From Flavobacterium inviolabile (GTDB taxonomy: Bacteria > Bacteroidota > Bacteroidia > Flavobacteriales > Flavobacteriaceae), in the NCBI RefSeq assembly GCF_013389455.1, contig NZ_CP058278.1, positions 1,860,001 to 1,924,000 on the forward strand: a stretch of 64,000 nt of DNA, in the 5' to 3' direction. This document shows positions 44,273 through 53,436 of this stretch, piece by piece. Position numbers and translations under genes: made by a program. How positions within the stretch are numbered: the stretch's first letter is position 1; each line of letters opens with the position of its first letter. Below the pieces are notes generated by a model that saw nothing but the letters and a program-made list of their open reading frames with translations, ran no database searches and was not told the origin of the DNA.

Positions 44273-45184
44273 ATGAAGCAGATTATACATCTGGAGACCA
44301 TCTCCGAGATCAACAGGTTTGTACAGCAGGGAGGCGCAAAGCATCCTCTGGTTGCTGTAATTGATTTTAGTAAAGTAGATGAATATATTGAGGCGGGTAC
44401 GCGGATATCCTGCGGTTTTTATTCGGTTATGTTTAAGAACTACTGCATCAATAATATGAAATATGGCAGACAGCAATATGATTTTCAGGAAGGAAGTCTG
44501 ATCTGTATCGCTCCCAAACAGGTTGTGGAACTGGACAGTGAGATCGAAAAACGGGAAGACATGATGGGATGGGGACTGTTTTTTCATCCGGATCTGGTAA
44601 GGGGAACAGCATTGGGTTCCAGGATGAAAGACTATTCCTTTTTCTCTTATGAGGCATCTGAAGCCCTGCATTTATCAGAAAAAGAGAAACAGGTTTTACA
44701 TGATTGTATTGTGAATATTGAGAATGAATTAAATGAGAATATTGATAGTCACAGTCAGAACCTGATAGTTTCCAATATAGAGCTGTTTTTAAACTATTGT
44801 GCAAGATATTATGGCAGGCAGTTCATTACAAGAAAACATACAAACAGGGATGTCGTAGGACAGGTTGAAAAAGCCCTGAAAGACTATTTCTATTCGGACA
44901 AACTGGAAAAGAAAGGACTGCCTACGGTTAGCTATCTGGCAGCGATTGTCAATTTTTCACCCAACTATTTAAGCGACCTGTTAAAAAAAGAAACAGGCAT
45001 GAATGCAAAGGATCATATCCATCATTTTGTTATTGAGGAAGCGAAGAACATATTATTGGGCAGCAGCAAAAGCATAAGTGAAATAGCATATCAGTTAGGC
45101 TTTGAATATCCGCAGTACTTCAGCAGATTATTCAAGCAGAAAACAGGCAATACACCTCAGGAATTCAGGAATTTGACGGTATAA
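44273..45184 (+). CDS. AraC family transcriptional regulator
   Basis: 303 residues. An N-terminal cupin-like ligand domain (about 1-165) is followed by a C-terminal AraC double HTH (about 205-300: 'LAAIVNFSPNYLSDLLKKETG' region and 'ISEIAYQLGFEYPQYFSRLFKQ'). It probably activates the preceding oxidoreductase genes; such linked AraC regulators are common for redox clusters. No binding site can be named. The inducer is unknown. Confidence 0.9.
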   Translation: MKQIIHLETISEINRFVQQGGAKHPLVAVIDFSKVDEYIEAGTRISCGFYSVMFKNYCINNMKYGRQQYDFQEGSLICIAPKQVVELDSEIEKREDMMGWGLFFHPDLVRGTALGSRMKDYSFFSYEASEALHLSEKEKQVLHDCIVNIENELNENIDSHSQNLIVSNIELFLNYCARYYGRQFITRKHTNRDVVGQVEKALKDYFYSDKLEKKGLPTVSYLAAIVNFSPNYLSDLLKKETGMNAKDHIHHFVIEEAKNILLGSSKSISEIAYQLGFEYPQYFSRLFKQKTGNTPQEFRNLTV

Positions 45185-45225
45185 AAGCAGCCAAAATTAT
45201 CTGAAAAAGATCATTTTATTAGGCT

Positions 45226-46515
45226 TTAATCCTCTTTCATCTCTTCTTCTGTCCGTTTTACAATGCTTGCGACTACTGTATCCAGCTCTTGCGCAGACTG
45301 CATCAGGTAAGAAAGCAGCTGATCCAGTTCCTCTGCTGCAACAGGATCCGACTGTAACAACTCGATGATTCCCATTATTCTGGATAAGGGATTTCGTATA
45401 ACATGTGATTGCAGATGGGCTATTTCCTTCATCTTTTTATTCTTTTTCTCAATAGCAGCAATATAGGCTGCTTCTGACGTAATGTCCCTGATGATGGCTA
45501 AACGTACCCATGATCCGTTTAACCGTATATTACTGGCATTGATATCCACCAGTATGGGATTTCCGTTTTTACAATAATGCTGGTCTCTTTGATGAACATA
45601 ATCTCTGCGTACCTTGTTCCTGAATGCTTCTTCATCACACTGCAGAAGCCGGTTTACTTTCATATCCAGGAACTCTTTCTTGTTGTATCCGTAGCAGTGT
45701 ATGGCACTTTTGTTTACATATAATAAACGTAAAGTAGTGGGATGATAAATGATCATCGGCAGCGGATTAAAAAAAAACAAACTTTTATAATGGGTCACCG
45801 CTTCCTGTAGCAGATTTTCCTTGACAACCTTTTCCTGTACTTCCTGACGGAGTTTGATATAAAGATTTTCAGATTTTAGAATGGTCTTTTCAAAACCGCT
45901 GATAACATATATAATAATGGAGACCATTACCAGATTTGAAAATATAAAGTTGAACGAGTAGAGTATCCATCTGTAGGGTATGTTATCATGTACCAGTTCC
46001 AGTTCGTGTATCGGAAAACCCTCAAATAAAGCGATGCCAAACAAAATACAGATCATCGCATTGACAGCAACCGACAGGTAAGCCATTTTTTTAGAAAACA
46101 GAAGCGTAACAAACACACTGAGCAGCAGCAGAAAAACCGTTCCGCACATCAGGGAATGTAAGGTTACTATTTTGATAATGGAGAAGAGCATCATTACGGT
46201 CACTCCAAAAAACTTCTTAAATCGGATCGTAAGTTTTTTATGCAGCACTACGATAATAATCGATACGAATGCGAGTAAATCGGTTATGGCTGTTATATAA
46301 CTACTGTGAGAACATTCTATTACAATATTAACGATAAGGGAGACTATTCCTGTTGGTATTGCAAATTTTATGATTTGTGTGAAAAACCGGTCCTTCCACA
46401 TTTCGTTCCTGTTCAGGTACTTTTTCCCTGTTCGCGTTCTCTTGTTGATAAAGAGGGAGTATCTTCTCCATATATACTTAAAATCATCAATTGATGGACA
46501 AGAGCTTGTTTTCAT
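45226..46515 (-). CDS. Membrane PAS protein with histidine-kinase DHp helix but no ATPase domain
   Basis: 429 residues. About six membrane helices lie between 45 and 210, then a coiled linker, then a PAS domain (about 245-360, 'HYKSLFFFNPLPMIIYHPTT', 'CYGYNKKEFL', 'IIRDIT'). A DHp-like helix carries the phosphoacceptor-type motif 'HLQSHVIRNPLSRIMGI' (about 374-390). The protein stops about 40 residues later: N, G1 and G2 boxes of the catalytic domain are absent. The DHp motif resembles that of the complete kinase at 47174. It may be a signalling partner or a truncated kinase. Confidence 0.8.
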   Translation of the reverse strand: MKTSSCPSIDDFKYIWRRYSLFINKRTRTGKKYLNRNEMWKDRFFTQIIKFAIPTGIVSLIVNIVIECSHSSYITAITDLLAFVSIIIVVLHKKLTIRFKKFFGVTVMMLFSIIKIVTLHSLMCGTVFLLLLSVFVTLLFSKKMAYLSVAVNAMICILFGIALFEGFPIHELELVHDNIPYRWILYSFNFIFSNLVMVSIIIYVISGFEKTILKSENLYIKLRQEVQEKVVKENLLQEAVTHYKSLFFFNPLPMIIYHPTTLRLLYVNKSAIHCYGYNKKEFLDMKVNRLLQCDEEAFRNKVRRDYVHQRDQHYCKNGNPILVDINASNIRLNGSWVRLAIIRDITSEAAYIAAIEKKNKKMKEIAHLQSHVIRNPLSRIMGIIELLQSDPVAAEELDQLLSYLMQSAQELDTVVASIVKRTEEEMKED

Positions 46516-47173
46516 ATAGGGGCTTACTTAAAGAACTCAATTTTACGAATAAATTCTGTATTTGTTAAGGATTAAAAGCCTTTTTAACGGCTATTGCCGG
46601 TTTGGAAAATAACAGCTAATTCCGGTCAGATCGAAAAAGGTAAAACTTCAGGCAGGCAGCTAAAAAATAAATCCTGTAACCTGATTAGAGAATCCTTTTC
46701 GCAGGATATCCCATAGCACTATAAAAATGACAGAAGCGATAACTGCAGTCTGCTTTACAGGGAAAAATAGGGTCGGCGGCAACAAAAGTGATTGGAATAA
46801 TACTGAAAGTTTCCTAAATAGTTAGCAGGAGCGAACATTTTTAGCAATTAAAACGTATCTTTCGCCAATTAAGGAATTGCTTAGACGGGAGTTAGGAGTT
46901 TGAAACAGGAAGGTCATTTCGGCCGGTTTGGCTGAATCTGACAAAAGTCATTGGTTTTTTCTGAAAGAATAATTTGCTAAACGGTCCCCCCACTAAGTAT
47001 ATAGAACTATATATTTAAGCATATTAAAAAAGCGACAGTGCTTTAAACGATTATTTTTGATTGTCTTCTTTTCTTGTCTTCAAGAGCATTAATAGAAGAT
47101 AATCCTTGTTTTCTAGTGATACCAATCTCTATTTAGAATTTTATTATTTTAGTTTATCAATAAAAAAAAAGAT
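46516..47173. other. Long intergenic region without a recognisable gene
   Basis: 658 bp between two divergent signalling genes. It should contain both promoters. I see no convincing TAnnTTTG box, coding frame or RNA family signature; a C-run (46985-46991) is the only oddity. Confidence 0.5.
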
Positions 47174-49054
47174 ATGCATTCAGCGGAACTTCAGAACATG
47201 TTGAGCGATGAAATATTTGGCATTACGCAAAATATTAGTAAAGAATGTTTGATTCTTGCAGACTTTGAAGGAAACATCGTTTTGGCTAACAAAAAAGCCA
47301 AAGCCGTTTTATGTCTGGACGAGCAGAATTATCAGGGCAGCAGCTGCTTTGAATTGTTTAGTTTCTCCTATGCGGAAGACCAGACTCCGCTGGATCGGAA
47401 CGGATTGCCGTTTATTGCAACACTGGAAACGGACAAAACGGTAGAGGACAGTGTGATTGGAATAGAAATCGGTGAAAAGCCGCTGATCTGGATATCCGTT
47501 AGTTCCAGGATGATCGAGATCTCGGGAACAAAATATGCAATTATCGGTTTTTTTGATGTTACAGAAACGATCCGGAAAAGTCAAAAACTACAAACCAGAA
47601 AAAACCAGCTGGATCAGCTTTTGGCTTCAATAGACGATATGGTATTTGAGGTCAGTATTACCGGTGAGATCCTTAATTGCTGGACGAATGACGAAGACCA
47701 ACTTTTTTATGATCCGACAATGTTTCTGGGAAAGAATCTGGAAGTTATTTTTCCAAACAAGCTTGGTAGATCTTTTGTTTCCCTTATCAGGGATTCCTTA
47801 AGAGAGAACAAATCCCTAAGTATGGAATACCAATCTCCTTTGGAGGATAACAGTGAACGATGGTACAGGATGCAGGTGAGACCTGTTTATTATTCAAAAC
47901 AAAAAGCGGCCGTTATTATTACGGATATCAGTAACAGGATGAAAATTGAGGATGAGGTCAGGGTTAACGAACAAAAGTTCAACCAGGCTTTTCTGCATTC
48001 AGGATTGGGAATGGCTTTAGTGGGTACCGACGGGCGCTGTATTGAAGTAAACAATACCCTTACAAAGATACTGGGTTATGATGTGTCGGAAATGTCCAGG
48101 ATGAAATGTAGTGACTATACACATCCGGACGACCTGCCGTATATTGAAGAGAATATGAATAAGCTTAAGACGCTTGAAACCGAAAGTTACACTATAAAAA
48201 AGCGGTATATCCATAAAGACGGACGTTTTATCTGGTGCCTTCAGACCATGTCGGCCGTCTTTGATCAGCATGGAACGCCCATTTTCTATATCGCGCAGAT
48301 ACAGGATATTACACAGTATAGAAAGTATGTGGAGGAACTGCAGCGGAATAACCGACAGCTGGAGATTGCAACGATCGACCTGGAAACCAAAGTGCGGCAA
48401 TTGGAAGAATTTAACCAGATCGTTGCACACAATCTGAGAGGACCGGCCGGAAATATCCAGATGCTGGTTGCCGAGATTGAACATGCAGATAATGAAACAG
48501 ACAGAAAAGAATATCTGGAGCTCCTGCAGTGTTCAAGTGACGGACTTATCGAAATTATGCAGGAACTTATCGAGATACTGGAAGTCAGAGGCAGTAAATC
48601 GCTGCCAATGGAGAGATGTGGTTTCGAACAGATATACAGGAAGACCATCCAGCAATTCTCGGCAGAGATCCATACTAAGGGCGCTGTAATAGAAGCTGAT
48701 TTTGAAGTTCCGGCTATTTCCTATTCAAGAATCTATCTGGAAAGCATCATGTATAACCTGATAGGGAATGCCTTAAAGTACACAGTACCGGGCAGAAAAC
48801 CGCAGATTACGATCAGATCCTATGCTTCAGAAGGAAAATGCGGCTTTAGCGTTAAGGATAATGGAATAGGGATTGATCTGGACAGGTATGGGATGCATGT
48901 GTTCAAATTTAGGAAGACCTTTCATAGCGGATATGACAGCAAGGGGATTGGACTTTTTATGACCAGACATCAGATAGAATCATTGGGAGGGAGGATTTAT
49001 GTAGTTAGTGAGCCTGATAAAGGAAGTACTTTTTATGTCCAGTTTGATAAATAA
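47174..49054 (+). CDS. Multi-PAS sensor histidine kinase
   Basis: 626 residues without membrane helices, so cytoplasmic. Three PAS domains (about 12-130, 140-258, 263-385; the last with PAC 'YTIKKRYIHKDGRFIWCLQTM', split) are followed by a coil and a DHp with H419 ('VAHNLRGPAGNIQML'). The HATPase has N box 'NLIGNALKYT', G1 'DNGIGIDL' and G2 'GIGLFMTRHQIE'. It is complete and probably active. A single-domain response regulator follows after 23 bp, so they form a two-component pair. Confidence 0.92.
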   Translation: MHSAELQNMLSDEIFGITQNISKECLILADFEGNIVLANKKAKAVLCLDEQNYQGSSCFELFSFSYAEDQTPLDRNGLPFIATLETDKTVEDSVIGIEIGEKPLIWISVSSRMIEISGTKYAIIGFFDVTETIRKSQKLQTRKNQLDQLLASIDDMVFEVSITGEILNCWTNDEDQLFYDPTMFLGKNLEVIFPNKLGRSFVSLIRDSLRENKSLSMEYQSPLEDNSERWYRMQVRPVYYSKQKAAVIITDISNRMKIEDEVRVNEQKFNQAFLHSGLGMALVGTDGRCIEVNNTLTKILGYDVSEMSRMKCSDYTHPDDLPYIEENMNKLKTLETESYTIKKRYIHKDGRFIWCLQTMSAVFDQHGTPIFYIAQIQDITQYRKYVEELQRNNRQLEIATIDLETKVRQLEEFNQIVAHNLRGPAGNIQMLVAEIEHADNETDRKEYLELLQCSSDGLIEIMQELIEILEVRGSKSLPMERCGFEQIYRKTIQQFSAEIHTKGAVIEADFEVPAISYSRIYLESIMYNLIGNALKYTVPGRKPQITIRSYASEGKCGFSVKDNGIGIDLDRYGMHVFKFRKTFHSGYDSKGIGLFMTRHQIESLGGRIYVVSEPDKGSTFYVQFDK

Positions 49055-49077
49055 GTAAGCCCTAAATACCCAATTAT

Positions 49078-49509
49078 ATGACAAAACTACGTATTGCTAT
49101 TATCGACGACGATTCGATATTCCGGTTCATATTCGGAAAGATGGTGATGAAGTTTCCCGAGGCAGCTACCGAGGTAATCGGTTTTGAGGATGCCGTTTCG
49201 GCTATAAAGCATTTCCAGTCTGTTAAGGATAGGAGAGAAGACTGGCCGGACATGTTATTTGTGGATATTAATATGCCGCAGATGACCGGATGGGAATTCA
49301 TGGATGAGGTTTGCAGGATGGAAATGGATTTTGTAAGTAACATTCCCGTTTTTATCTTAAGCTCCTCTACTAGCCTTGCCGATATGGAAAAAATAAACGA
49401 ATATGAGTTTATTGACGATTATCTGATTAAACCGTTGAAAAAGATAGAATTTATGGAGTTGCTGCGTGAATATTATCATAAAACCGTCGGCTCCGATGGA
49501 GAAGGCTGA
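49078..49509 (+). CDS. Single-domain response regulator
   Basis: 143 residues, receiver domain only. An acidic pocket ('IIDDDS', D10-D12), phosphoacceptor D63 ('FVDINMPQMTGWEF'), Ser/Thr switch ('ILSSSTS') and K118 ('IKPLKK') are present. There is no DNA-binding output domain, so it acts by protein interaction or phosphotransfer, as CheY-like or Rcp1-type regulators do with multi-PAS kinases. Cognate kinase is the upstream gene. Confidence 0.92.
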   Translation: MTKLRIAIIDDDSIFRFIFGKMVMKFPEAATEVIGFEDAVSAIKHFQSVKDRREDWPDMLFVDINMPQMTGWEFMDEVCRMEMDFVSNIPVFILSSSTSLADMEKINEYEFIDDYLIKPLKKIEFMELLREYYHKTVGSDGEG

Positions 49510-49628
49510 TTCAAACCTGTTGCGTAAGCCGCAGTAACGAATTTTAGCCTTGTGCTTATGAAAGTATTTAAAACAAAAAAAGACGCAGCAATTGCGTCTT
49601 TTTTTATGACTCCGGTGGAACCATTTTG

Positions 49629-49701
49629 TGACCCGGCTGGGATTCGAACCCAGGACCCCATCATTAAAAGTGATGTGCTCTACCAGCTGAGCTACCGAGT
49701 C
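49629..49701 (-). tRNA. tRNA-Lys (anticodon UUU)
   Basis: Cloverleaf on minus: acceptor GACTCGG/CCGGGTC, anticodon stem CATCA/TGATG with loop CTTTTAA (anticodon TTT), T-loop TTCGAAT. CCA is not encoded. Same sequence as the three other Lys copies. Confidence 0.95.
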
Positions 49702-49734
49702 GGTATTTTTTAAGAAATAATTCAGGTTAATTAG

Positions 49735-49807
49735 TGACCCGGCTGGGATTCGAACCCAGGACCCCATCATTAAAAGTGATGTGCTCTACCAGCTGAGCTA
49801 CCGAGTC
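49735..49807 (-). tRNA. tRNA-Lys (anticodon UUU)
   Basis: Identical in all 73 positions to the copy at 49629, spaced 33 bp from it. Last-but-one in the minus-strand tRNA operon. Confidence 0.95.
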
Positions 49808-49907
49808 TGTAATTATTTCTTAATCTCTTTATCAATATTTCCTGAAACAGTTTTCGGGAACCTCCCGTACTATTTCTGATCATTCAGACTACTTTAGGCA
49901 ATCCTCG

Positions 49908-49989
49908 TGACCACGATGGGATTCGAACCCATACGTCTTTCAACACCACCCCCTCAAGATGGCGAGTCTACCAATTTCTCCACGTGGCC
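49908..49989 (-). tRNA. tRNA-Leu (anticodon GAG)
   Basis: 82 nt with a long variable arm, as expected for tRNA-Leu. Acceptor GGCCACG/CGTGGTC, anticodon stem CCATC/GGTGG with loop TTGAGGG (anticodon GAG). CCA not encoded. Confidence 0.95.
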
Positions 49990-50026
49990 TTAAAAAAAAA
50001 AGTCAAACATCGCTGTTCGACTTTCG

Positions 50027-50099
50027 TGACCCGGCTGGGATTCGAACCCAGGACCCCATCATTAAAAGTGATGTGCTCTACCAGCTGAGCTACCGAGTC
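50027..50099 (-). tRNA. tRNA-Lys (anticodon UUU)
   Basis: Identical to the other tRNA-Lys copies; separated from tRNA-Leu by 37 bp containing an A-tract. Confidence 0.95.
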
Positions 50100-50132
50100 T
50101 TGCTTTCAGAAAATAAATTCAGGTCATTTTTG

Positions 50133-50205
50133 TGACCCGGCTGGGATTCGAACCCAGGACCCCATCATTAAAAGTGATGTGCTCTACCAGCTGAGCTACC
50201 GAGTC
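50133..50205 (-). tRNA. tRNA-Lys (anticodon UUU)
   Basis: Promoter-proximal copy of the tRNA operon, identical to the other Lys copies, 26 bp downstream of the -7 box. Confidence 0.95.
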
Positions 50206-50230
50206 TGTAATCATTTCCTGATTGCGGGTG

Positions 50231-50259
50231 CAAATATAAGACGTATTTTTTATTATCCA
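50231..50259 (-). promoter_or_regulatory. Promoter of the tRNA operon
   Basis: Minus-strand TTG(G), about 19-bp spacer, then TATATTTG (50238-50231). It fits the Bacteroidota -33/-7 consensus and sits directly before the first tRNA. Confidence 0.7.
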
Positions 50260-50333
50260 AGGGAATTTTGGTTTAAATTTGCCTTTTTTTTACAGGGATT
50301 ATTTAAGTTTCTGTTTATTAGATATTTATTATT

Positions 50334-50852
50334 ATGAAAAAAATAGTCCTCATTGGCTATATGGGTTCCGGCAAGTCAACAATAGGTAAAATATTATCAG
50401 AAAAAATAGCAATACCGGCTTTTGATCTGGATAAAATTATTGAAGAAAAGACAAAAAAGACCATTCCGGAATTGTTTTCGGAGATTGGAGAAGTCAGATT
50501 TCGCAAGATCGAGCACGAAACACTCCGGAAATTTATAACAGAAAAGGATGACTATATATTAAGTCTGGGTGGTGGTGCTCCCTGTTATGCCAATAACCAT
50601 GAATTTTTACAGCTGGAAGGTATCGTATCGGTATACTTAAAAGCATCCGTCAAGGAGTTAATGCAGCGACTGGAAAATGAAAAGGCGGGCAGACCTTTGC
50701 TGGCTTCGTTAAAAGAAACCGAAATAGAAGAATTTATAGCCAAACATTTGTTTGACCGAAGCTATTTTTACCACCAGGCCAAACATGTGATTGCCGTTGA
50801 TGGTAAAAAGCCGGATCATATTGTTTCGGAAATTGAAAGCCTGTTAACTTAA
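50334..50852 (+). CDS. aroK: Shikimate kinase
   Basis: 172 residues. P-loop 'GYMGSGKSTIG' (8-18), substrate-binding Asp in 'FDLDKIIEE', 'GEVRFRKIEHETL', 'LSLGGGAPCY' and a lid with 'GRPLL'. It phosphorylates shikimate in aromatic amino-acid synthesis. It has its own -7 box (TAAATTTG, 50274-50281) and ends 9 bp inside the convergent phosphoribosyltransferase gene. Confidence 0.95.
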   Translation: MKKIVLIGYMGSGKSTIGKILSEKIAIPAFDLDKIIEEKTKKTIPELFSEIGEVRFRKIEHETLRKFITEKDDYILSLGGGAPCYANNHEFLQLEGIVSVYLKASVKELMQRLENEKAGRPLLASLKETEIEEFIAKHLFDRSYFYHQAKHVIAVDGKKPDHIVSEIESLLT

Positions 50853-51338
50853 ATAGGCGTATTCCTCTGTTTCTTCAAAAACAACCTGGATGTGCTCTAA
50901 TAGTGAAGTCGACAAGGAGAGGCCTTTAAAATCGGCTTTAACGGGATATTTTTTATGGTTCCGGTCTACCAGTACCGCGGTTTTGAATTTTTTCAGCGGA
51001 ACGTCAAGAAAATGCTTTACACCATAGATCAAAGTGGTGCCGGAACTAAGCACGTCATCAATCAGTACCAAACCTTTATTTTCGTACTGCTCCGGGCTTA
51101 GTGAGGTAGTGATTTTTTCCTGAGGTTTGGTTTTGTTGATTTTTACTTCGCATAAAATAACCTTCAAATCGGAAATCTGTTCCAGTTCTTTCGCAATTTT
51201 CTGAGCGAAAATATACCCGTTGGAAGCGATCCCCGCTAAAACAACTTCGTTTTCATCTACAAAAGTTTCGTAGATCTGAAAAGCAATTCGTTTGGTTTTA
51301 TGGTTGATTTCCTGCTGGGTTAAGATAATATTTTTCAT
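50844..51338 (-). CDS. Phosphoribosyltransferase domain protein (PyrR-like)
   Basis: 164 residues from the ATG at 51338 (MKNIILTQQEI). An upstream Met at 51368 would overlap the next gene by 14 bp and adds an Asn-rich stretch, so the inner start is preferred. The PRPP-binding motif 'GLVLIDDVLSSGTTLIYG' is intact. The N-terminal 'QEINHKTKRIAFQIYE' resembles PyrR/PRTase proteins of Flavobacteria. It may be a purine or uracil salvage enzyme or a regulator; specificity is unclear. In a minus-strand run with a methyltransferase and an S4 protein. Confidence 0.82.
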   Translation of the reverse strand: MKNIILTQQEINHKTKRIAFQIYETFVDENEVVLAGIASNGYIFAQKIAKELEQISDLKVILCEVKINKTKPQEKITTSLSPEQYENKGLVLIDDVLSSGTTLIYGVKHFLDVPLKKFKTAVLVDRNHKKYPVKADFKGLSLSTSLLEHIQVVFEETEEYAYLS

Positions 51339-51354
51339 TGTTTTTGTGTTGTTG

Positions 51355-51942
51355 TTATTTTTTTTCAAAGATAAAGAAGAACTCTTTTTCTTGTCTTGGT
51401 TTTATGGAATTATAAGCTCTTTCAAGTGTTTTTATCGAAAATATGTCTGAAAAAAGGCTTAAATATGCTTCTTTGCTGCCGCCAAACGGAGGTCCGGCTT
51501 CGGTGAGCGGGAAATCAAACAGCAGTCCGGCGATTTTTCCGTTAGGGTTTAGTAATTGTGCCATTTTGGAAACATAATTTTTGCGAAGCTCCGGTGACAG
51601 TGCGCAGAAAAAAGTCTGCTCCAGGATCAGATCGAAGTGTTCCTCCAGCTCAAAAAAATCACCCTGAATCAACTGGGATCCGGGAAACAGCGGATTTCTT
51701 TTTTTGATGTTCTGTAACGGCGAAGCGGCCAGATCTATAACAAATACATTCTGGAACCCTTTTGAAAACAGGTAATCCAGCTCGTGTGCATTTCCGGCAC
51801 CGGGTATTAAGATCTTCAGTGTCTTATCGTCAATCTGGTCAATATAATCCTTCAGCGGGGTGGTAATTGAACCGGCATCCCATCCGGTTTCATTGTTCAG
51901 ATAGCGGTCTTCCCAGTAATTTTTATTCAGTTTCAGTATCAT
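51355..51942 (-). CDS. TPMT-family SAM-dependent methyltransferase
   Basis: 195 residues from the ATG at 51942 (MILKLNKNYWEDRY); an in-frame start four codons earlier is possible. Motifs 'ETGWDAGSITTPL', 'KILIPGAGNAHELDYLF' (SAM site) and 'LILEQTFFCAL' are those of the thiopurine S-methyltransferase superfamily. Bacterial members methylate small thiols, halides or metalloids; the substrate here is unknown. It overlaps the S4 gene by 20 bp. Confidence 0.85.
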   Translation of the reverse strand: MILKLNKNYWEDRYLNNETGWDAGSITTPLKDYIDQIDDKTLKILIPGAGNAHELDYLFSKGFQNVFVIDLAASPLQNIKKRNPLFPGSQLIQGDFFELEEHFDLILEQTFFCALSPELRKNYVSKMAQLLNPNGKIAGLLFDFPLTEAGPPFGGSKEAYLSLFSDIFSIKTLERAYNSIKPRQEKEFFFIFEKK

Positions 51943-52327
51943 CTTCGTCGGCATCTAAGGTATAATCGTCAATGTCCCGTCTGTCTTTTTTAGTAGGACG
52001 GCCTGTTCCTCTGGCGCGGTAATGCTCCTTGGAAAGCCTTAGTAATTCCAGATGTTCAAAAGACTCTAAAGGCGTTTCGTCTTTTCGGTATATGTCAACC
52101 AGTTTGGCGCCCACTCTGCTTTCGGGAACATCCAGAACGGTCAGTATGTAGTTAATCTGATCTTTTCGTAATGTAATTTTATCTGTAGCAAAAACTTCCC
52201 TGGAAGGCTTTGCTGTTTGTCCATTTACAGTGATGTGCCCCTTTTTACAAGCTTCTGTTGCAATGTTTCTTGTTTTATAGTAGCGTACACACCATAAATA
52301 TTTATCCACTCTCATATGAAAATTCAA
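51923..52327 (-). CDS. S4 domain RNA-binding protein, Hsp15-like
   Basis: 134 residues. S4 RNA-binding domain at the N-terminus ('MRVDKYLWCVRYYKTRNIATEACKKGHI', split over two helices, then 'VNGQTAKPSREV'), a linker, and an acidic C-terminus (DADEDDTETE). It resembles ribosome-associated heat shock protein Hsp15, which binds stalled 50S subunits with nascent chain. The upstream Met (MNFHMRVDKY) may start at residue 1 or 5. Confidence 0.88.
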   Translation of the reverse strand: MNFHMRVDKYLWCVRYYKTRNIATEACKKGHITVNGQTAKPSREVFATDKITLRKDQINYILTVLDVPESRVGAKLVDIYRKDETPLESFEHLELLRLSKEHYRARGTGRPTKKDRRDIDDYTLDADEDDTETE

Positions 52328-52395
52328 AATTCAATGTTAATATTAAAACAAAAATAAATGAAAATTGTATCTTGCACCGTTAAATTTTATTAATA

Positions 52396-53319
52396 ATGAA
52401 TAGATTATTTAAGATAGTAGGGAGCTTAGTCCTTATGTTTTCTCTTTTTGCATGTGATGATAAAGGTAGCGGTGGTGCTGAAATCCGGGATTATTCTGAG
52501 CAATTTGCCGCTGATAATACAGCCATTGAAAATTATTTGAAAACACATTACCTGGAAGTTACTCATAATGCACATGGAGATGTTGAGGATATGACAATCA
52601 CAGCGATTCCTGCCGGAGGAAGTCAGGTTTCTATCTGGGATCAGACAACCTATCCGTTATTGAATAAAACAGTGAAACTTCACAATATCTTATATAAAGT
52701 TTATTATTTAAAAACTGCTGCCGGTACAGGTGATGCCCCTTGTGGTGTAGATAAACTGTACACTTCCTACAGAGGAACGCTGTTAACGGGATACCAGTTT
52801 GATTATGCTCCGAATGCTACCGAAATCAGCCTTGTGGGAGCGATAAAAGGATGGGAGTTTATTTTTCCGGAATTCAGAAGAGGAGTTACAGTAGAAAATG
52901 TAAACGAAGCGGGAGTGCCTGACGGAACATTGCGTCATGAAGATTACGGAGCAGGAGTAATGTTCCTGCCTTCAGGATTAGGTTATTATAGCCAATATGT
53001 AGGAAGTATTCCGGAATATTCACCGTTGGTGTTTACGTTTAAATTATACGATATACAATTTTTAGATCAGGATGCCGATGGTGTATTGTCAAGATATGAA
53101 TATGGTTTTGATGCAAATTACAATCTGATTGATACAGATGGTGACGGTATTGCCGATATTTTTGACGTGGATGATGATAATGATGGCGTACCTACAAAAG
53201 AAGAGATCCGTATTCCGGGTACTATTAACCAGTATACCTATGATTTGATCCCGGATTGTAGCGGAAACAACACGAATCCGGCACGATTAAGAAAACATCT
53301 GGACGCTACTTGTCACTAA
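52396..53319 (+). CDS. FKBP-type peptidyl-prolyl isomerase lipoprotein with calcium-loop tail
   Basis: 307 residues. A lipoprotein signal (lipobox C20 in LFAC) is followed by an FKBP-like domain (about 85-215, 'YTSYRGTLLTGYQFD', 'GAIKGWEFIFPEFRRG', 'GAGVMFLPSGLGYYS'). A C-terminal part carries Asp-rich loops ('DQDADGVLSRYE', 'DTDGDGIADIFDVDDDNDG') like thrombospondin type 3 or EF-hand calcium sites. It probably assists folding of outer-membrane or secreted proteins in the periplasm, as GldI-type isomerases do in gliding bacteria. Catalytic activity is not certain. Confidence 0.8.
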   Translation: MNRLFKIVGSLVLMFSLFACDDKGSGGAEIRDYSEQFAADNTAIENYLKTHYLEVTHNAHGDVEDMTITAIPAGGSQVSIWDQTTYPLLNKTVKLHNILYKVYYLKTAAGTGDAPCGVDKLYTSYRGTLLTGYQFDYAPNATEISLVGAIKGWEFIFPEFRRGVTVENVNEAGVPDGTLRHEDYGAGVMFLPSGLGYYSQYVGSIPEYSPLVFTFKLYDIQFLDQDADGVLSRYEYGFDANYNLIDTDGDGIADIFDVDDDNDGVPTKEEIRIPGTINQYTYDLIPDCSGNNTNPARLRKHLDATCH

Positions 53320-53340
53320 GAGTAAGCCAGTAAAATAAAA

Positions 53341-53369
53341 AAAGCCCTTCTTGAAGAGGGCTTTTTTTT
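53341..53369 (+). terminator. Terminator of the FKBP gene
   Basis: Stem AAAGCCCT/AGGGCTTT with T-tract. A second hairpin follows for the opposite strand. Confidence 0.8.
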
Positions 53370-53390
53370 ATGGTAAATACTGCTGTATAA

Positions 53391-53420
53391 AAAAACCTGT
53401 CCATTCGGACAGGCTTTTTT
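53391..53420 (-). terminator. Terminator of the transketolase operon
   Basis: Stem CCTGTCC/GGACAGG with a 4-nt loop and A/T-tracts on both sides, just after the transketolase stop on minus. Confidence 0.8.
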
Positions 53421-53436
53421 GTATAAAACATATTGA

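Noticed and set aside
49357-49770. Overlapping minus-strand frames with MMGSWVRIPAGS
   Set aside because: These are translated tRNA-Lys genes, not proteins.
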